15,371 nucleotides of DNA, taken from NCBI GenBank assembly GCA_002422995.1, contig DIUK01000156.1, positions 1 through 15,371 on the forward strand. Reading direction: 5' to 3'. The stretch is from Rhodocyclaceae bacterium UBA6160 (lineage in GTDB: Bacteria; Pseudomonadota; Gammaproteobacteria; Burkholderiales; Rhodocyclaceae). Every line of letters begins with the position of its first letter. Position 1 is the first letter of the stretch. Below are positions 6,313-13,407 of this stretch, piece by piece. The notes under the pieces are model-generated. The model did no database searches. It saw nothing but the letters and a program-made list of their open reading frames with translations, and had not been told where the DNA came from. A program made the position numbers and the translations under genes.

Positions 6313-7866
6313 ATGAGCATAGAACAATTAGATAGCCCCGCCCGTATTCCGCAACTGCTGGAAGATAGAGAAATCACTAATTTGATGCACATGATATGGG
6401 AGTCAAGGAAGGATCTTCAGCTTGCGTTTAATCTCGATACTCAAGGTGGTCAACAAGGATTTTGCCACTGGTATGACGTATCGGTTCTTCGAGAATATGG
6501 TATTGCACCGCAGTCTGCGCATTTAAGCGAGAAAGTCGGACAGGAGACTATAACGCCGCAATATATTCCGTTGCATTTCAGACTTATGCAGTTGGAGAGC
6601 GCAGTCGGACGAATTGGACGCAGTTTTCCAATGCCTTTTAAAAACCTTGCTAAGTCAGTTTGGTTTCGTATGCTCTCATTAGCCGCTAGGACAGCACAGA
6701 AAAACAGGAAAAGGCAGTCCACGACCTTCCATTTATCTCAACCAGAGACTGTTAGCGTGCCTGGTGTGCGTGGCGCAAACCTGATTGGATATGCGCACGC
6801 CGAAGTGGGTATGGGTGAACATGTTCGAATGACAGCCACGGCGCTCGCAACCACTGATATCAGGTTCGGAGTATTGAATTTCAATGTGGGAATTCCATCC
6901 AGACAACAAGCCGCTTTAGAACATGGCGAGCTGGTGAAGAACAACTTATACCGAACCAACTTATTTCACATCAACGCCGACCAAATGTTGAAGGCATACT
7001 GCCACTTGGGACGGCAATTTTTTACTGATCGATACAATGTTGGATACTGGGCATGGGAGTTAGCTAAGTGCCCAGACGAATGGGTGCCTGTTATCGATAT
7101 GGTTGATGAAATTTGGGCTCCATCCCGTTTCATACAACAAGCGTTCTCTGAGAAGACAAACAAATCTGTGGAATACATGCCTCTTTGTGTCTCACTACCA
7201 TCTCTTCCTGAATACAGGAGATCATATTTTGGCCTGCCGGACGATGCATTCCTGTTTCTATTTACGTTTGATTTCTTTTCTTACATTGACAGGAAGAATC
7301 CGTTTGCCACCATTCAATCGTTCAAGATTGCTTTTCCGGATCGTTCAACACAGGTTGGTTTAGTAATCAAGGTAATGAATGGAGATGCCAATCGCCCAGA
7401 ATGGAAACGAATGCTAGAAATGATCGAGAATGATACGAGGATTATCATCCTCAATCAGACAATGAGCAGGGAAGATGTTCTTGGGCTGTTTGGCGTTTGT
7501 GATAGCTTCGTTTCCCTGCATCGATCAGAGGGATTTGGCCGAGGGCCTGCCGAGGCGATGTATATGGGCAAACCTGTAATTGTTACGAACTATTCCGGCA
7601 ATACTGATTTCACGCTTAGTGACAATTCTTGCCTTGTTAACTATCAACTTATTCCAGTAGAAGAAGGGCAATATGTATTTGAGCGCGGACAGGTTTGGGC
7701 TGATGCCGACATTGAACATGCGGCCTGGTATATGAAAAAACTCACCAGCGAAAAGCATTTCGCTGCGGAGATTGGCTTAAGAGGGAAAGAATATATCCAT
7801 GAGAATTTCAGTCCCACGGCGATTGGCGCCCTGTATAAGAAACGACTATTAACAGTTTGGAATTAA
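6313..7866 (+). CDS. GT4-family glycosyltransferase with N-terminal shared module
   Basis: The 517-residue protein starts with the module also found at the end of the preceding protein (residues 21-64 here, through about 130 with lower likeness). A GT-B glycosyltransferase follows from about 154: GANLIGYAHAEVGMGEHVRM resembles the N-terminal start of GT4 enzymes, GYWAWEL (244-250) is common in this subgroup, and HRSEGFGRGPAEAMYMGKPV contains the E-x7-E pair (Glu406, Glu414) of retaining GT4 enzymes. The expected role is transfer of a sugar from a nucleotide donor during chain assembly. GAGGG at 6298-6302 is a weak ribosome binding site for ATG 6313. The local base composition is AT-richer than at either end of the locus. 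Confidence 0.85.
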   Translation: MSIEQLDSPARIPQLLEDREITNLMHMIWESRKDLQLAFNLDTQGGQQGFCHWYDVSVLREYGIAPQSAHLSEKVGQETITPQYIPLHFRLMQLESAVGRIGRSFPMPFKNLAKSVWFRMLSLAARTAQKNRKRQSTTFHLSQPETVSVPGVRGANLIGYAHAEVGMGEHVRMTATALATTDIRFGVLNFNVGIPSRQQAALEHGELVKNNLYRTNLFHINADQMLKAYCHLGRQFFTDRYNVGYWAWELAKCPDEWVPVIDMVDEIWAPSRFIQQAFSEKTNKSVEYMPLCVSLPSLPEYRRSYFGLPDDAFLFLFTFDFFSYIDRKNPFATIQSFKIAFPDRSTQVGLVIKVMNGDANRPEWKRMLEMIENDTRIIILNQTMSREDVLGLFGVCDSFVSLHRSEGFGRGPAEAMYMGKPVIVTNYSGNTDFTLSDNSCLVNYQLIPVEEGQYVFERGQVWADADIEHAAWYMKKLTSEKHFAAEIGLRGKEYIHENFSPTAIGALYKKRLLTVWN

Positions 7867-7894
7867 GATTCCACTATAACGTGAGGTAATCGAC

Positions 7895-8632
7895 ATGAAA
7901 GAATGCAGCAAATCAATCCAACGCCGTCTTGCTGATCCAAATTTCCTTCGAAGATATTTTGTCGGAGAAGGTTTGGATATCGGCGGTAAACCTGACCCTC
8001 TGGTGCTTTACAAGGAACTGTTTCCATTGATGAGCGGCGTTCGGACATGGGATTGGGAAGATGGCGACGCTCAATTCCTCAAAGGAGTCGCCAATGGTTC
8101 GCTGGGTTTTGTCCATAGCAGTCATTGTCTGGAGCACTTGGTTGATCCAGCGGAAGGATTGCGTAATTGGTTCCGTGTGGTGCGCGAAGGAGGATACCTT
8201 GTCATAACGGTGCCCGACGAGGATCTTTACGAACAGGGCATTTTCCCCAGCACGTTCAATCGCGATCACAAGTGGACATTTACAATTTTTAAGACAAAGT
8301 CGTGGAGCGAGCGCTCAATCAATCTGTTGGATGTGGTATGTGAGTTAGGCGCTGCCGCGGAACCGGTGAAAATCGAACAGCTTTCGGCCAACTATCGGTT
8401 CGACTTACCTCGCTTCGATCAGACTCTGACCCCAGTCGGAGAATGCGGTATCGAATTGATCATTCGCAAACGTCCCTCTTCGGAGCTGGAGGCGGGTGGC
8501 CGTTGGTCAAGGACAACGCAACAGCCGCCACGTGAATTGCGTTTGCACCTGAATCAATATAAGGACGATATGCAGGCGATGAAGCTGGCGAATCAGGGGC
8601 ACGCACCATTCGACAACGATTCGGCGCTGTAA
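7895..8632 (+). CDS. Class I SAM-dependent methyltransferase
   Basis: The 245-residue protein has the SAM-binding motif VGEGLDIGG (23-31), a later strand FVHSSHCLEHLVDP (72-85) and GGYLVITVPDED (99-110), the order expected of methyltransferase_11-like class I enzymes. GAGG at 7883-7886 lies eight bases before ATG 7895. Its place between glycosyltransferases and heptose genes suggests O-methylation of a sugar in the glycan, possibly the chain-terminating cap read by the Wzt C-terminal domain; this is inference. The last 45 or so residues are polar and lie beyond the catalytic fold. It is 13 bases from hddA. Confidence 0.82.
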   Translation: MKECSKSIQRRLADPNFLRRYFVGEGLDIGGKPDPLVLYKELFPLMSGVRTWDWEDGDAQFLKGVANGSLGFVHSSHCLEHLVDPAEGLRNWFRVVREGGYLVITVPDEDLYEQGIFPSTFNRDHKWTFTIFKTKSWSERSINLLDVVCELGAAAEPVKIEQLSANYRFDLPRFDQTLTPVGECGIELIIRKRPSSELEAGGRWSRTTQQPPRELRLHLNQYKDDMQAMKLANQGHAPFDNDSAL

Positions 8633-8645
8633 GAGAGGAGTCGCA

Positions 8646-9674
8646 ATGATCGTTCGTGCGCGTGCCCCTTTGCGTTTGGGACTTGCCGGCGGAGGGACCG
8701 ATGTCGCTCCCTATTGCGATATTCACGGTGGTTACGTACTAAATGCCACAATTGATCGCTATGCCTATGCGGTGATCAAGACCCTGGATGAACCAGTGGT
8801 GCGTTTTGTCGCAACAGACCAGCAATCCGAGAAGGTAAAAGCTGTTACAGCACCGCTGGTGCTCAACGGTCGCCTTGATTTGCATAAAGCCGTTTATAAC
8901 CACATGATCCATCACTACAACGGGGGACAACCCATTCCGTTGGAATTGAGTACATTTTGTGATGCTCCCGCCGGTTCTGGGCTGGGGTCGTCGTCCACGT
9001 TAGTTGTGGTAATGATTCGTGCTTTTACTGAATTGTTGAATCTGCCGCTGGATGACTACGCCATTGCACATCTCGCCTTCAAGATTGAGCGCATCGATTG
9101 CGGATTGCAGGGGGGGCGCCAGGACCAGTATTCTGCGACCTTCGGCGGATTCAATTTCATGGAGTTTTATGCCGATGATAGAGCTGTGATCAATCCACTG
9201 CGCATCAAAAACTGGATCATCTGTGAACTGGAAGCATCGCTAGTGTTGTTTTATACCGGGGTGTCGCGCGAGTCCGCGAAGATCATCGCAGACCAAAGTA
9301 ACAATGTTCATTCAGGCTCTGTGGATGCGTTAGAAGCAATGCATGGCATAAAGCGCGAGGCGCTGGTAATGAAAGAGTGTTTGTTGCGTGGCGATTTTGA
9401 GGGGATCGTGGAGTCGATGCGTCAGGGTTGGGCGAGCAAGAAGCGCTCGGCCAAGACGGTTTCTAATCCGCATATCGAAGAGATTTATGACTCAGCTATT
9501 TCCGCCGGAGCGCTGGCGGGCAAAGTGTCGGGGGCAGGCGGTGGTGGTTTCATGATGTTCTTTGTGCCTCCTGAGAGACGCATGGATGTGATACGAACAC
9601 TGAATCGTTTTGAGGGGCAGGTGAGCAACTGCCACTTTACCAAGCACGGTACACAGGCGTGGAGAATCTGTTGA
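8646..9674 (+). CDS. hddA: D-glycero-alpha-D-manno-heptose 7-phosphate kinase
   Basis: The 342-residue GHMP kinase phosphorylates heptose 7-phosphate at C1 with ATP, giving the 1,7-bisphosphate. It has RAPLRLGLAGGGTDVAPY (4-21), the phosphate-binding loop APAGSGLGSSSTLVV (107-121) and the third GHMP motif KVSGAGGGGFMMF (293-305). LAGGGTD and the context with gmhA, hddC and gmhB point to HddA rather than other GHMP kinases such as fucokinase. GAGAGGAG at 8633-8640 precedes ATG 8646 by five bases, a strong ribosome binding site. The end overlaps the gmhA start region. Confidence 0.92.
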   Translation: MIVRARAPLRLGLAGGGTDVAPYCDIHGGYVLNATIDRYAYAVIKTLDEPVVRFVATDQQSEKVKAVTAPLVLNGRLDLHKAVYNHMIHHYNGGQPIPLELSTFCDAPAGSGLGSSSTLVVVMIRAFTELLNLPLDDYAIAHLAFKIERIDCGLQGGRQDQYSATFGGFNFMEFYADDRAVINPLRIKNWIICELEASLVLFYTGVSRESAKIIADQSNNVHSGSVDALEAMHGIKREALVMKECLLRGDFEGIVESMRQGWASKKRSAKTVSNPHIEEIYDSAISAGALAGKVSGAGGGGFMMFFVPPERRMDVIRTLNRFEGQVSNCHFTKHGTQAWRIC

Positions 9675-10255
9675 AGGACTATATCTTAGGGCAAATATCA
9701 GAGGCACAGCGTGTGATGTCAGCCATGCTGGCAAACGAGATGCTGCTTTCCACTGTTGCGGCTGCAAGCGACGCTTGCATAGATTGCATGAAGCACGGGG
9801 GCAAGATTTTGCTGGCAGGAAACGGCGGCAGCGCCGCTGATGCCCAGCACATTGCCGGTGAATTTGTGAGCCGTTTTGCTTTCGACAGGCCGGGGTTACC
9901 TGCTGTTGCGCTAACAACTGATTCTTCGATTCTGACGGCTATCGGTAACGATTACGGCTACGAAAAGCTCTTTGCACGTCAGGTGCAGGCACATGGTAAC
10001 AAGGGCGACATCTTTATAGGCTACTCGACATCCGGTAAGTCGCCCAACATCCTGCGTGCGTTAGAAGAGGCGCGAACCTTGGGGTTGGTTTGTATTGGAC
10101 TTACCGGCAACCGTGGGGGGGCAATGCGCGAGTTGTGTGATTATCTGCTCGAAGTGCCTTCCAGTGATACACCCAAAATTCAGGAAGGGCACCTGGTGCT
10201 GGGCCATATTCTCTGCGGCTTAGTGGAGAATGCAATTTTCAAGCCCCCAACTTGA
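9659..10255 (+). CDS. gmhA: Sedoheptulose 7-phosphate isomerase
   Basis: The 198-residue SIS-domain enzyme converts sedoheptulose 7-phosphate to D-glycero-D-manno-heptose 7-phosphate, the first step of the heptose route. It shows LLAGNGGSAADAQHIAGEFVS (51-71), YSTSGKSPN (122-130) and EGHLVLGHILCGLVE (176-190); His64, Glu68, Gln175 and His183 sit where GmhA proteins bind metal. The start is uncertain. GTG 9659 gives an N-terminus MENLLKDYI that lines up with Burkholderia GmhA as I remember it; in-frame TTG 9671 has GGAGA six bases upstream and overlaps the hddA stop. Either start implies coupling to hddA. The stop TGA (10253-10255) overlaps the hddC ATG. Confidence 0.94.
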   Translation: MENLLKDYILGQISEAQRVMSAMLANEMLLSTVAAASDACIDCMKHGGKILLAGNGGSAADAQHIAGEFVSRFAFDRPGLPAVALTTDSSILTAIGNDYGYEKLFARQVQAHGNKGDIFIGYSTSGKSPNILRALEEARTLGLVCIGLTGNRGGAMRELCDYLLEVPSSDTPKIQEGHLVLGHILCGLVENAIFKPPT

Positions 10256-10941
10256 TGGAAGCAATCGTTCTTGCCGGTGGCTTCGGTACGCGGCTGCGTG
10301 AAGTTGTGCCCGATTTGCCGAAGCCGATGGCGCCTATTGCCGGTCGGCCCTTCCTTGAGATTCTGCTTTCTGCGCTTGCTCGAAAAGGATTTACCAGAGT
10401 TGTGCTTTCGCTCGGCTTTATGGCCGAAAAGGTCATAGCTCATTTTGGAGCCAGTTACGCCGGCATGGAATTGGTGTATGAGGTGGAGCACCAGCCATTG
10501 GGGACGGGTGGGGCGATTCGAGCTGCACTTGTGCGCTGCTTAGCCGACCACGTGTTTGTGTTCAACGGTGACACTTATCTCGATCTTGAGGTTGAGGATT
10601 TGGAAAGCCTGTGGCAAGCCAGCCAACATCCTGTGATCGTAGTGCGGGAAGTACCTGATACCGCGCGCTTCGGCAGGGTGGAGGTGAGCGATGGGCGGGT
10701 CAGCGCTTTTCGCGAGAAGGGAGTATCCGGCGTCGGGCTGATCAATGCGGGATGCTACGTGTTGCCGCACGGTGCACTGGATGCCTTTCCGCTGGGGCAG
10801 AATTTCTCGCTCGAAACTGAATATCTTGCGAAGGAGTTGGATCGGATTCATTTCGCCGGCTTCGTGACGCACGGTCACTTTATCGATATCGGTGTGCCAG
10901 AGGATTTTGCACGCGCCCAGATCGAACTGGCTGATTTATGA
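10255..10941 (+). CDS. hddC: D-glycero-alpha-D-manno-heptose 1-phosphate guanylyltransferase
   Basis: The 228-residue nucleotidyltransferase is expected to join heptose 1-phosphate and GTP to give GDP-D-glycero-alpha-D-manno-heptose, the activated sugar for glycosyltransferases. It has the signature LAGGFGTRLRE (6-16) with Lys23 in PKPMAPI, PLGTGGAIRAA (81-91), VFNGDTYLD with the metal-binding Asp106, and FIDIGVP (209-215) near the end. ATG 10255 overlaps the gmhA stop; an alternative TTG lies one codon earlier. GTP use is inferred from the HddC likeness and from hddA and gmhA next door; the fold alone would allow other nucleotides. Confidence 0.88.
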   Translation: MEAIVLAGGFGTRLREVVPDLPKPMAPIAGRPFLEILLSALARKGFTRVVLSLGFMAEKVIAHFGASYAGMELVYEVEHQPLGTGGAIRAALVRCLADHVFVFNGDTYLDLEVEDLESLWQASQHPVIVVREVPDTARFGRVEVSDGRVSAFREKGVSGVGLINAGCYVLPHGALDAFPLGQNFSLETEYLAKELDRIHFAGFVTHGHFIDIGVPEDFARAQIELADL

Positions 10942-11525
10942 CATCGGCTCAGGCACGTGCGTTGTTCCTCGATCGTGATGGTGTCATCAACCACGATAAC
11001 GGTTATACCTCGCGAGCTGAGGATTTCAAATTTATCGACGGTGTCTTCGATCTTTGCCGTGCGGCAAAGCGATCCGGTTATCTGCTGATCGTGGTAACCA
11101 ACCAGGCAGGTATCGGGCGTGGATATTATCCCGAGCAGGATTTCCTCGCGCTGACGGCTTGGATGTGCGAGCGGTTCGAGGCAGAGGGCGCACCGATAAC
11201 AGACGTATTCTTTTGTCCCGACCATCCCGAGCACGGCATCGGACCTTACAAAAAGGACTCATTTGATCGTAAGCCGAACCCCGGGATGTTGTTGCGCGCG
11301 GCAGAAAAGTATAGGGTCTCGCTGCAAGACTCGATCATGGTCGGCGACAAGGAAACAGACATGCAGGCAGCAGAGCGGGCGGGGGTCGGTGTCAGATGCC
11401 ACTATCTGGCGTACGGACAGGCGGTGGAATATATGTCCGATGCGGCGACGCATCAGATACATTCATTGCGGGAGGGTACCCCACTGCTGCGCGAAGCGGC
11501 AGAAAATGAGCAGGGGATGGTTTGA
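10938..11525 (+). CDS. gmhB: D-glycero-D-manno-heptose 1,7-bisphosphate 7-phosphatase (GmhB-like HAD)
   Basis: The 195-residue HAD-IIIA phosphatase would remove the C7 phosphate between the HddA and HddC steps. Visible motifs are the nucleophile loop FLDRDGVIN (Asp12, Asp14), VVTNQAGIGRG (52-62), DRKPNPGM (110-117) and MVGDKETDMQAA (Asp137, Asp141). The E. coli enzyme binds zinc through a CxH...CxC loop; here the loop is CPDHPEHG (93-100) and SFD (108-110), so three of the four ligands appear to be missing. ATG 10938 overlaps the hddC stop (ATGA). In this GDP-heptose cluster the alpha-anomer would be the expected substrate; that is inference from context. Confidence 0.88.
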   Translation: MTSAQARALFLDRDGVINHDNGYTSRAEDFKFIDGVFDLCRAAKRSGYLLIVVTNQAGIGRGYYPEQDFLALTAWMCERFEAEGAPITDVFFCPDHPEHGIGPYKKDSFDRKPNPGMLLRAAEKYRVSLQDSIMVGDKETDMQAAERAGVGVRCHYLAYGQAVEYMSDAATHQIHSLREGTPLLREAAENEQGMV

Positions 11526-12517
11526 AGGATCCGCGACCAGAAATGTGGCCGAAAGTGACGGTAGTTGTCGTCAACTGGAATGGCGAACAGTTTCTTGAGC
11601 GATGCCTGGTTGCATTAATGGCCCAGGCGGTCAAGCCGCACGAGATCATTCTGGTGGATAACGCGAGTTCGGACCGGTCGTTTGAAATCGCGCGGCGCTT
11701 TCCGGCGGTGCGGGTCATTGCGCTAGCGCAGAATACCGGTTTTGCTCGGGGCAATAATCTAGCCATCGAGGCGGCATCGAAGGGGTCGGAATGGATCGCG
11801 CTGCTCAACCCCGATGCATTTGCCGCGCCGCGCTGGCTGGAAACGCTGTTGATGGCGGCAGAATCCAACCCTGACTTCGATGTATTCGGCAGCAAGCTGG
11901 TGAATGCAGCCGACCCCGGCGTGCTGGATGGTGCAGGCGACGTCTATCACATGAGCGGTCTGGTGTGGCGCACGGCGCACGGGCTTTCTGTGTCGGCTAT
12001 GGGTGATAGTGTCTGTGAGATTTTTTCACCCTGCGCGGCGGCGGCACTTTATCGGCGCAGTGCATTTGAAGAAGTCGGCGGCTTTGACGAGGATTTCTTC
12101 TGCTACGTTGAGGACGTCGACCTCGGTTTTCGCTTGCGCTTGGCGGGTTATCGTTGCCTTTATGTGCCGCAGTCGGTGGCGCATCATGTCGGTTCCGGGA
12201 CGACGGGCGGGCAGCATAGCGATTTCTCGGTTTATCACGGGCATCGCAATCTGGTCTGGACCTTTGTGAAAAACATGCCCGGCGGTTTGTTCTGGCTGTT
12301 GCTGCCGCTGCATGTGGCGCTGAATCTGGCGAGTATCATCTGGTTTGCGTTGCGCGGCCAGGGTGCGGTAATTTTGCGCGCCAAGCGCGATGCCCTGTTG
12401 GGCTTGCCCAAGATGTGGCGCAAGCGGCGGCAGGTTCAAAAAACGCGGGTGGTGTCAATCGGCGATATCTGGCGGGTGCTGGATAAGCGTTTGCTTCCAA
12501 TGAGAAGAAAAATATGA
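11522..12517 (+). CDS. GT2-family glycosyltransferase (rhamnosyltransferase-like)
   Basis: The 331-residue GT-A protein has VTVVVVNWNG (12-21), IILVDNASSD (42-51), LLNPDAF with the DxD-like NPD (96-98) and FFCYVEDVDLGFRLRLAGY (192-210) with the acidic pair at 197-198. This pattern is typical of inverting GT2 enzymes often annotated as rhamnosyltransferases. A hydrophobic segment near 254-277 may form a membrane-associated helix. The start is uncertain: TTG 11522 overlaps the gmhB stop with AGGGGA just upstream, while ATG 11543 would lose only seven residues. Its stop overlaps the next gene (ATGA). A rhamnosyl donor fits the presence of rfbC but is not proven. Confidence 0.87.
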   Translation: MKDPRPEMWPKVTVVVVNWNGEQFLERCLVALMAQAVKPHEIILVDNASSDRSFEIARRFPAVRVIALAQNTGFARGNNLAIEAASKGSEWIALLNPDAFAAPRWLETLLMAAESNPDFDVFGSKLVNAADPGVLDGAGDVYHMSGLVWRTAHGLSVSAMGDSVCEIFSPCAAAALYRRSAFEEVGGFDEDFFCYVEDVDLGFRLRLAGYRCLYVPQSVAHHVGSGTTGGQHSDFSVYHGHRNLVWTFVKNMPGGLFWLLLPLHVALNLASIIWFALRGQGAVILRAKRDALLGLPKMWRKRRQVQKTRVVSIGDIWRVLDKRLLPMRRKI

Positions 12518-13407
12518 GCCATACCGTTTCCGCCATCATCGTCAATTACAACGCGGGGCTGTTGCTGCGCGCTTGTGTGGATTCCTTGCTGGCCTGCCCG
12601 CTGGCGATCGAGATCATCGTGGTGGATAACGCCTCGCATGACGGCAGCCTGGGTGGCCTTTCAGAGTTGCCGCACATTCGCGTTATCCGCAACCCGGCCA
12701 ATGTTGGCTTTGCAGCGGCGTGCAACATCGGCGTAGCTGCATCGTCTGCGCCGTTTTTGTTGTTTCTTAACCCGGATTGCGTTATTCAGCCCGGTGCCGT
12801 GTCGATATTATTGGCCGCCTTGCAGTCTGCGGAGCGGGTGGGCATGGTGGGTGGCTTGCTGGTGAATGCAGATGGCACCGAGCAGGGCGGCGGGCGGCGG
12901 GCGGTGCCCACGCCGTGGCGGTCTTTTGTGCGGGCCTTTGGTTTGCATCGCTTTGCGCATCGCTGGCCCAAGCTGTTTTACGATTTTCATCTGCATAAGC
13001 AACCCTTGCCCGAGGGCCCGATCGAGGTCGAGGCCATTTCCGGCGCGTGCATGTTGGTGAAGCGCGCGGCGGTGGAGGATGTCGGCCTGTGGGACGAGGG
13101 GTATTTTCTGCACTGTGAGGATTTGGATTGGTGCATGCGCTTTCGGCAAAAGGGCTGGCAGATTTTGTTTGTGCCGGATGCGCGCATTGTTCATGCCTTG
13201 GGGGCGTGCAGCCGGTCGCGCCGGGTGTTTGTGGAGTGGCACAAGCACAAGGGCATGGTGCGGTTTTATCGCAAGTTCTTTCGCCACCAGTATCCGGGCG
13301 CTTTGATGTGGCTGGTCACGTTTGGGGTGTGGCTGCGCTTTGGCCTGGCGGCGGTGTATTTAACCGCGCGGCGGTGGCTTGCCGGCTGGGGGCGGATGCG
13401 TGGCTGA
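12514..13407 (+). CDS. GT2-family glycosyltransferase (second copy type)
   Basis: The 297-residue GT-A protein shares the family pattern of its upstream neighbour: VSAIIVNYNAG (5-15), IIVVDNASHDGS (34-45), LFLNPDCV (83-90), VEAISGACMLVKR (172-184) and LHCEDLDWCMRFRQKGW (199-215). The two are clearly different proteins and not a recent duplication. ATG 12514 overlaps the previous stop by four bases. Hydrophobic residues near 262-283 may anchor it to the membrane. The gene is GC-rich (38 of 60 bases at 12901-12960), which produces many spurious open frames on both strands here. Confidence 0.87.
   Translation: MSHTVSAIIVNYNAGLLLRACVDSLLACPLAIEIIVVDNASHDGSLGGLSELPHIRVIRNPANVGFAAACNIGVAASSAPFLLFLNPDCVIQPGAVSILLAALQSAERVGMVGGLLVNADGTEQGGGRRAVPTPWRSFVRAFGLHRFAHRWPKLFYDFHLHKQPLPEGPIEVEAISGACMLVKRAAVEDVGLWDEGYFLHCEDLDWCMRFRQKGWQILFVPDARIVHALGACSRSRRVFVEWHKHKGMVRFYRKFFRHQYPGALMWLVTFGVWLRFGLAAVYLTARRWLAGWGRMRG

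Noticed and set aside
11522..13407. The two GT2 genes as a recent tandem duplication
   Set aside because: They share only the general GT2 motifs; lengths, spacer regions and C-termini differ, so they are distant members of the family.
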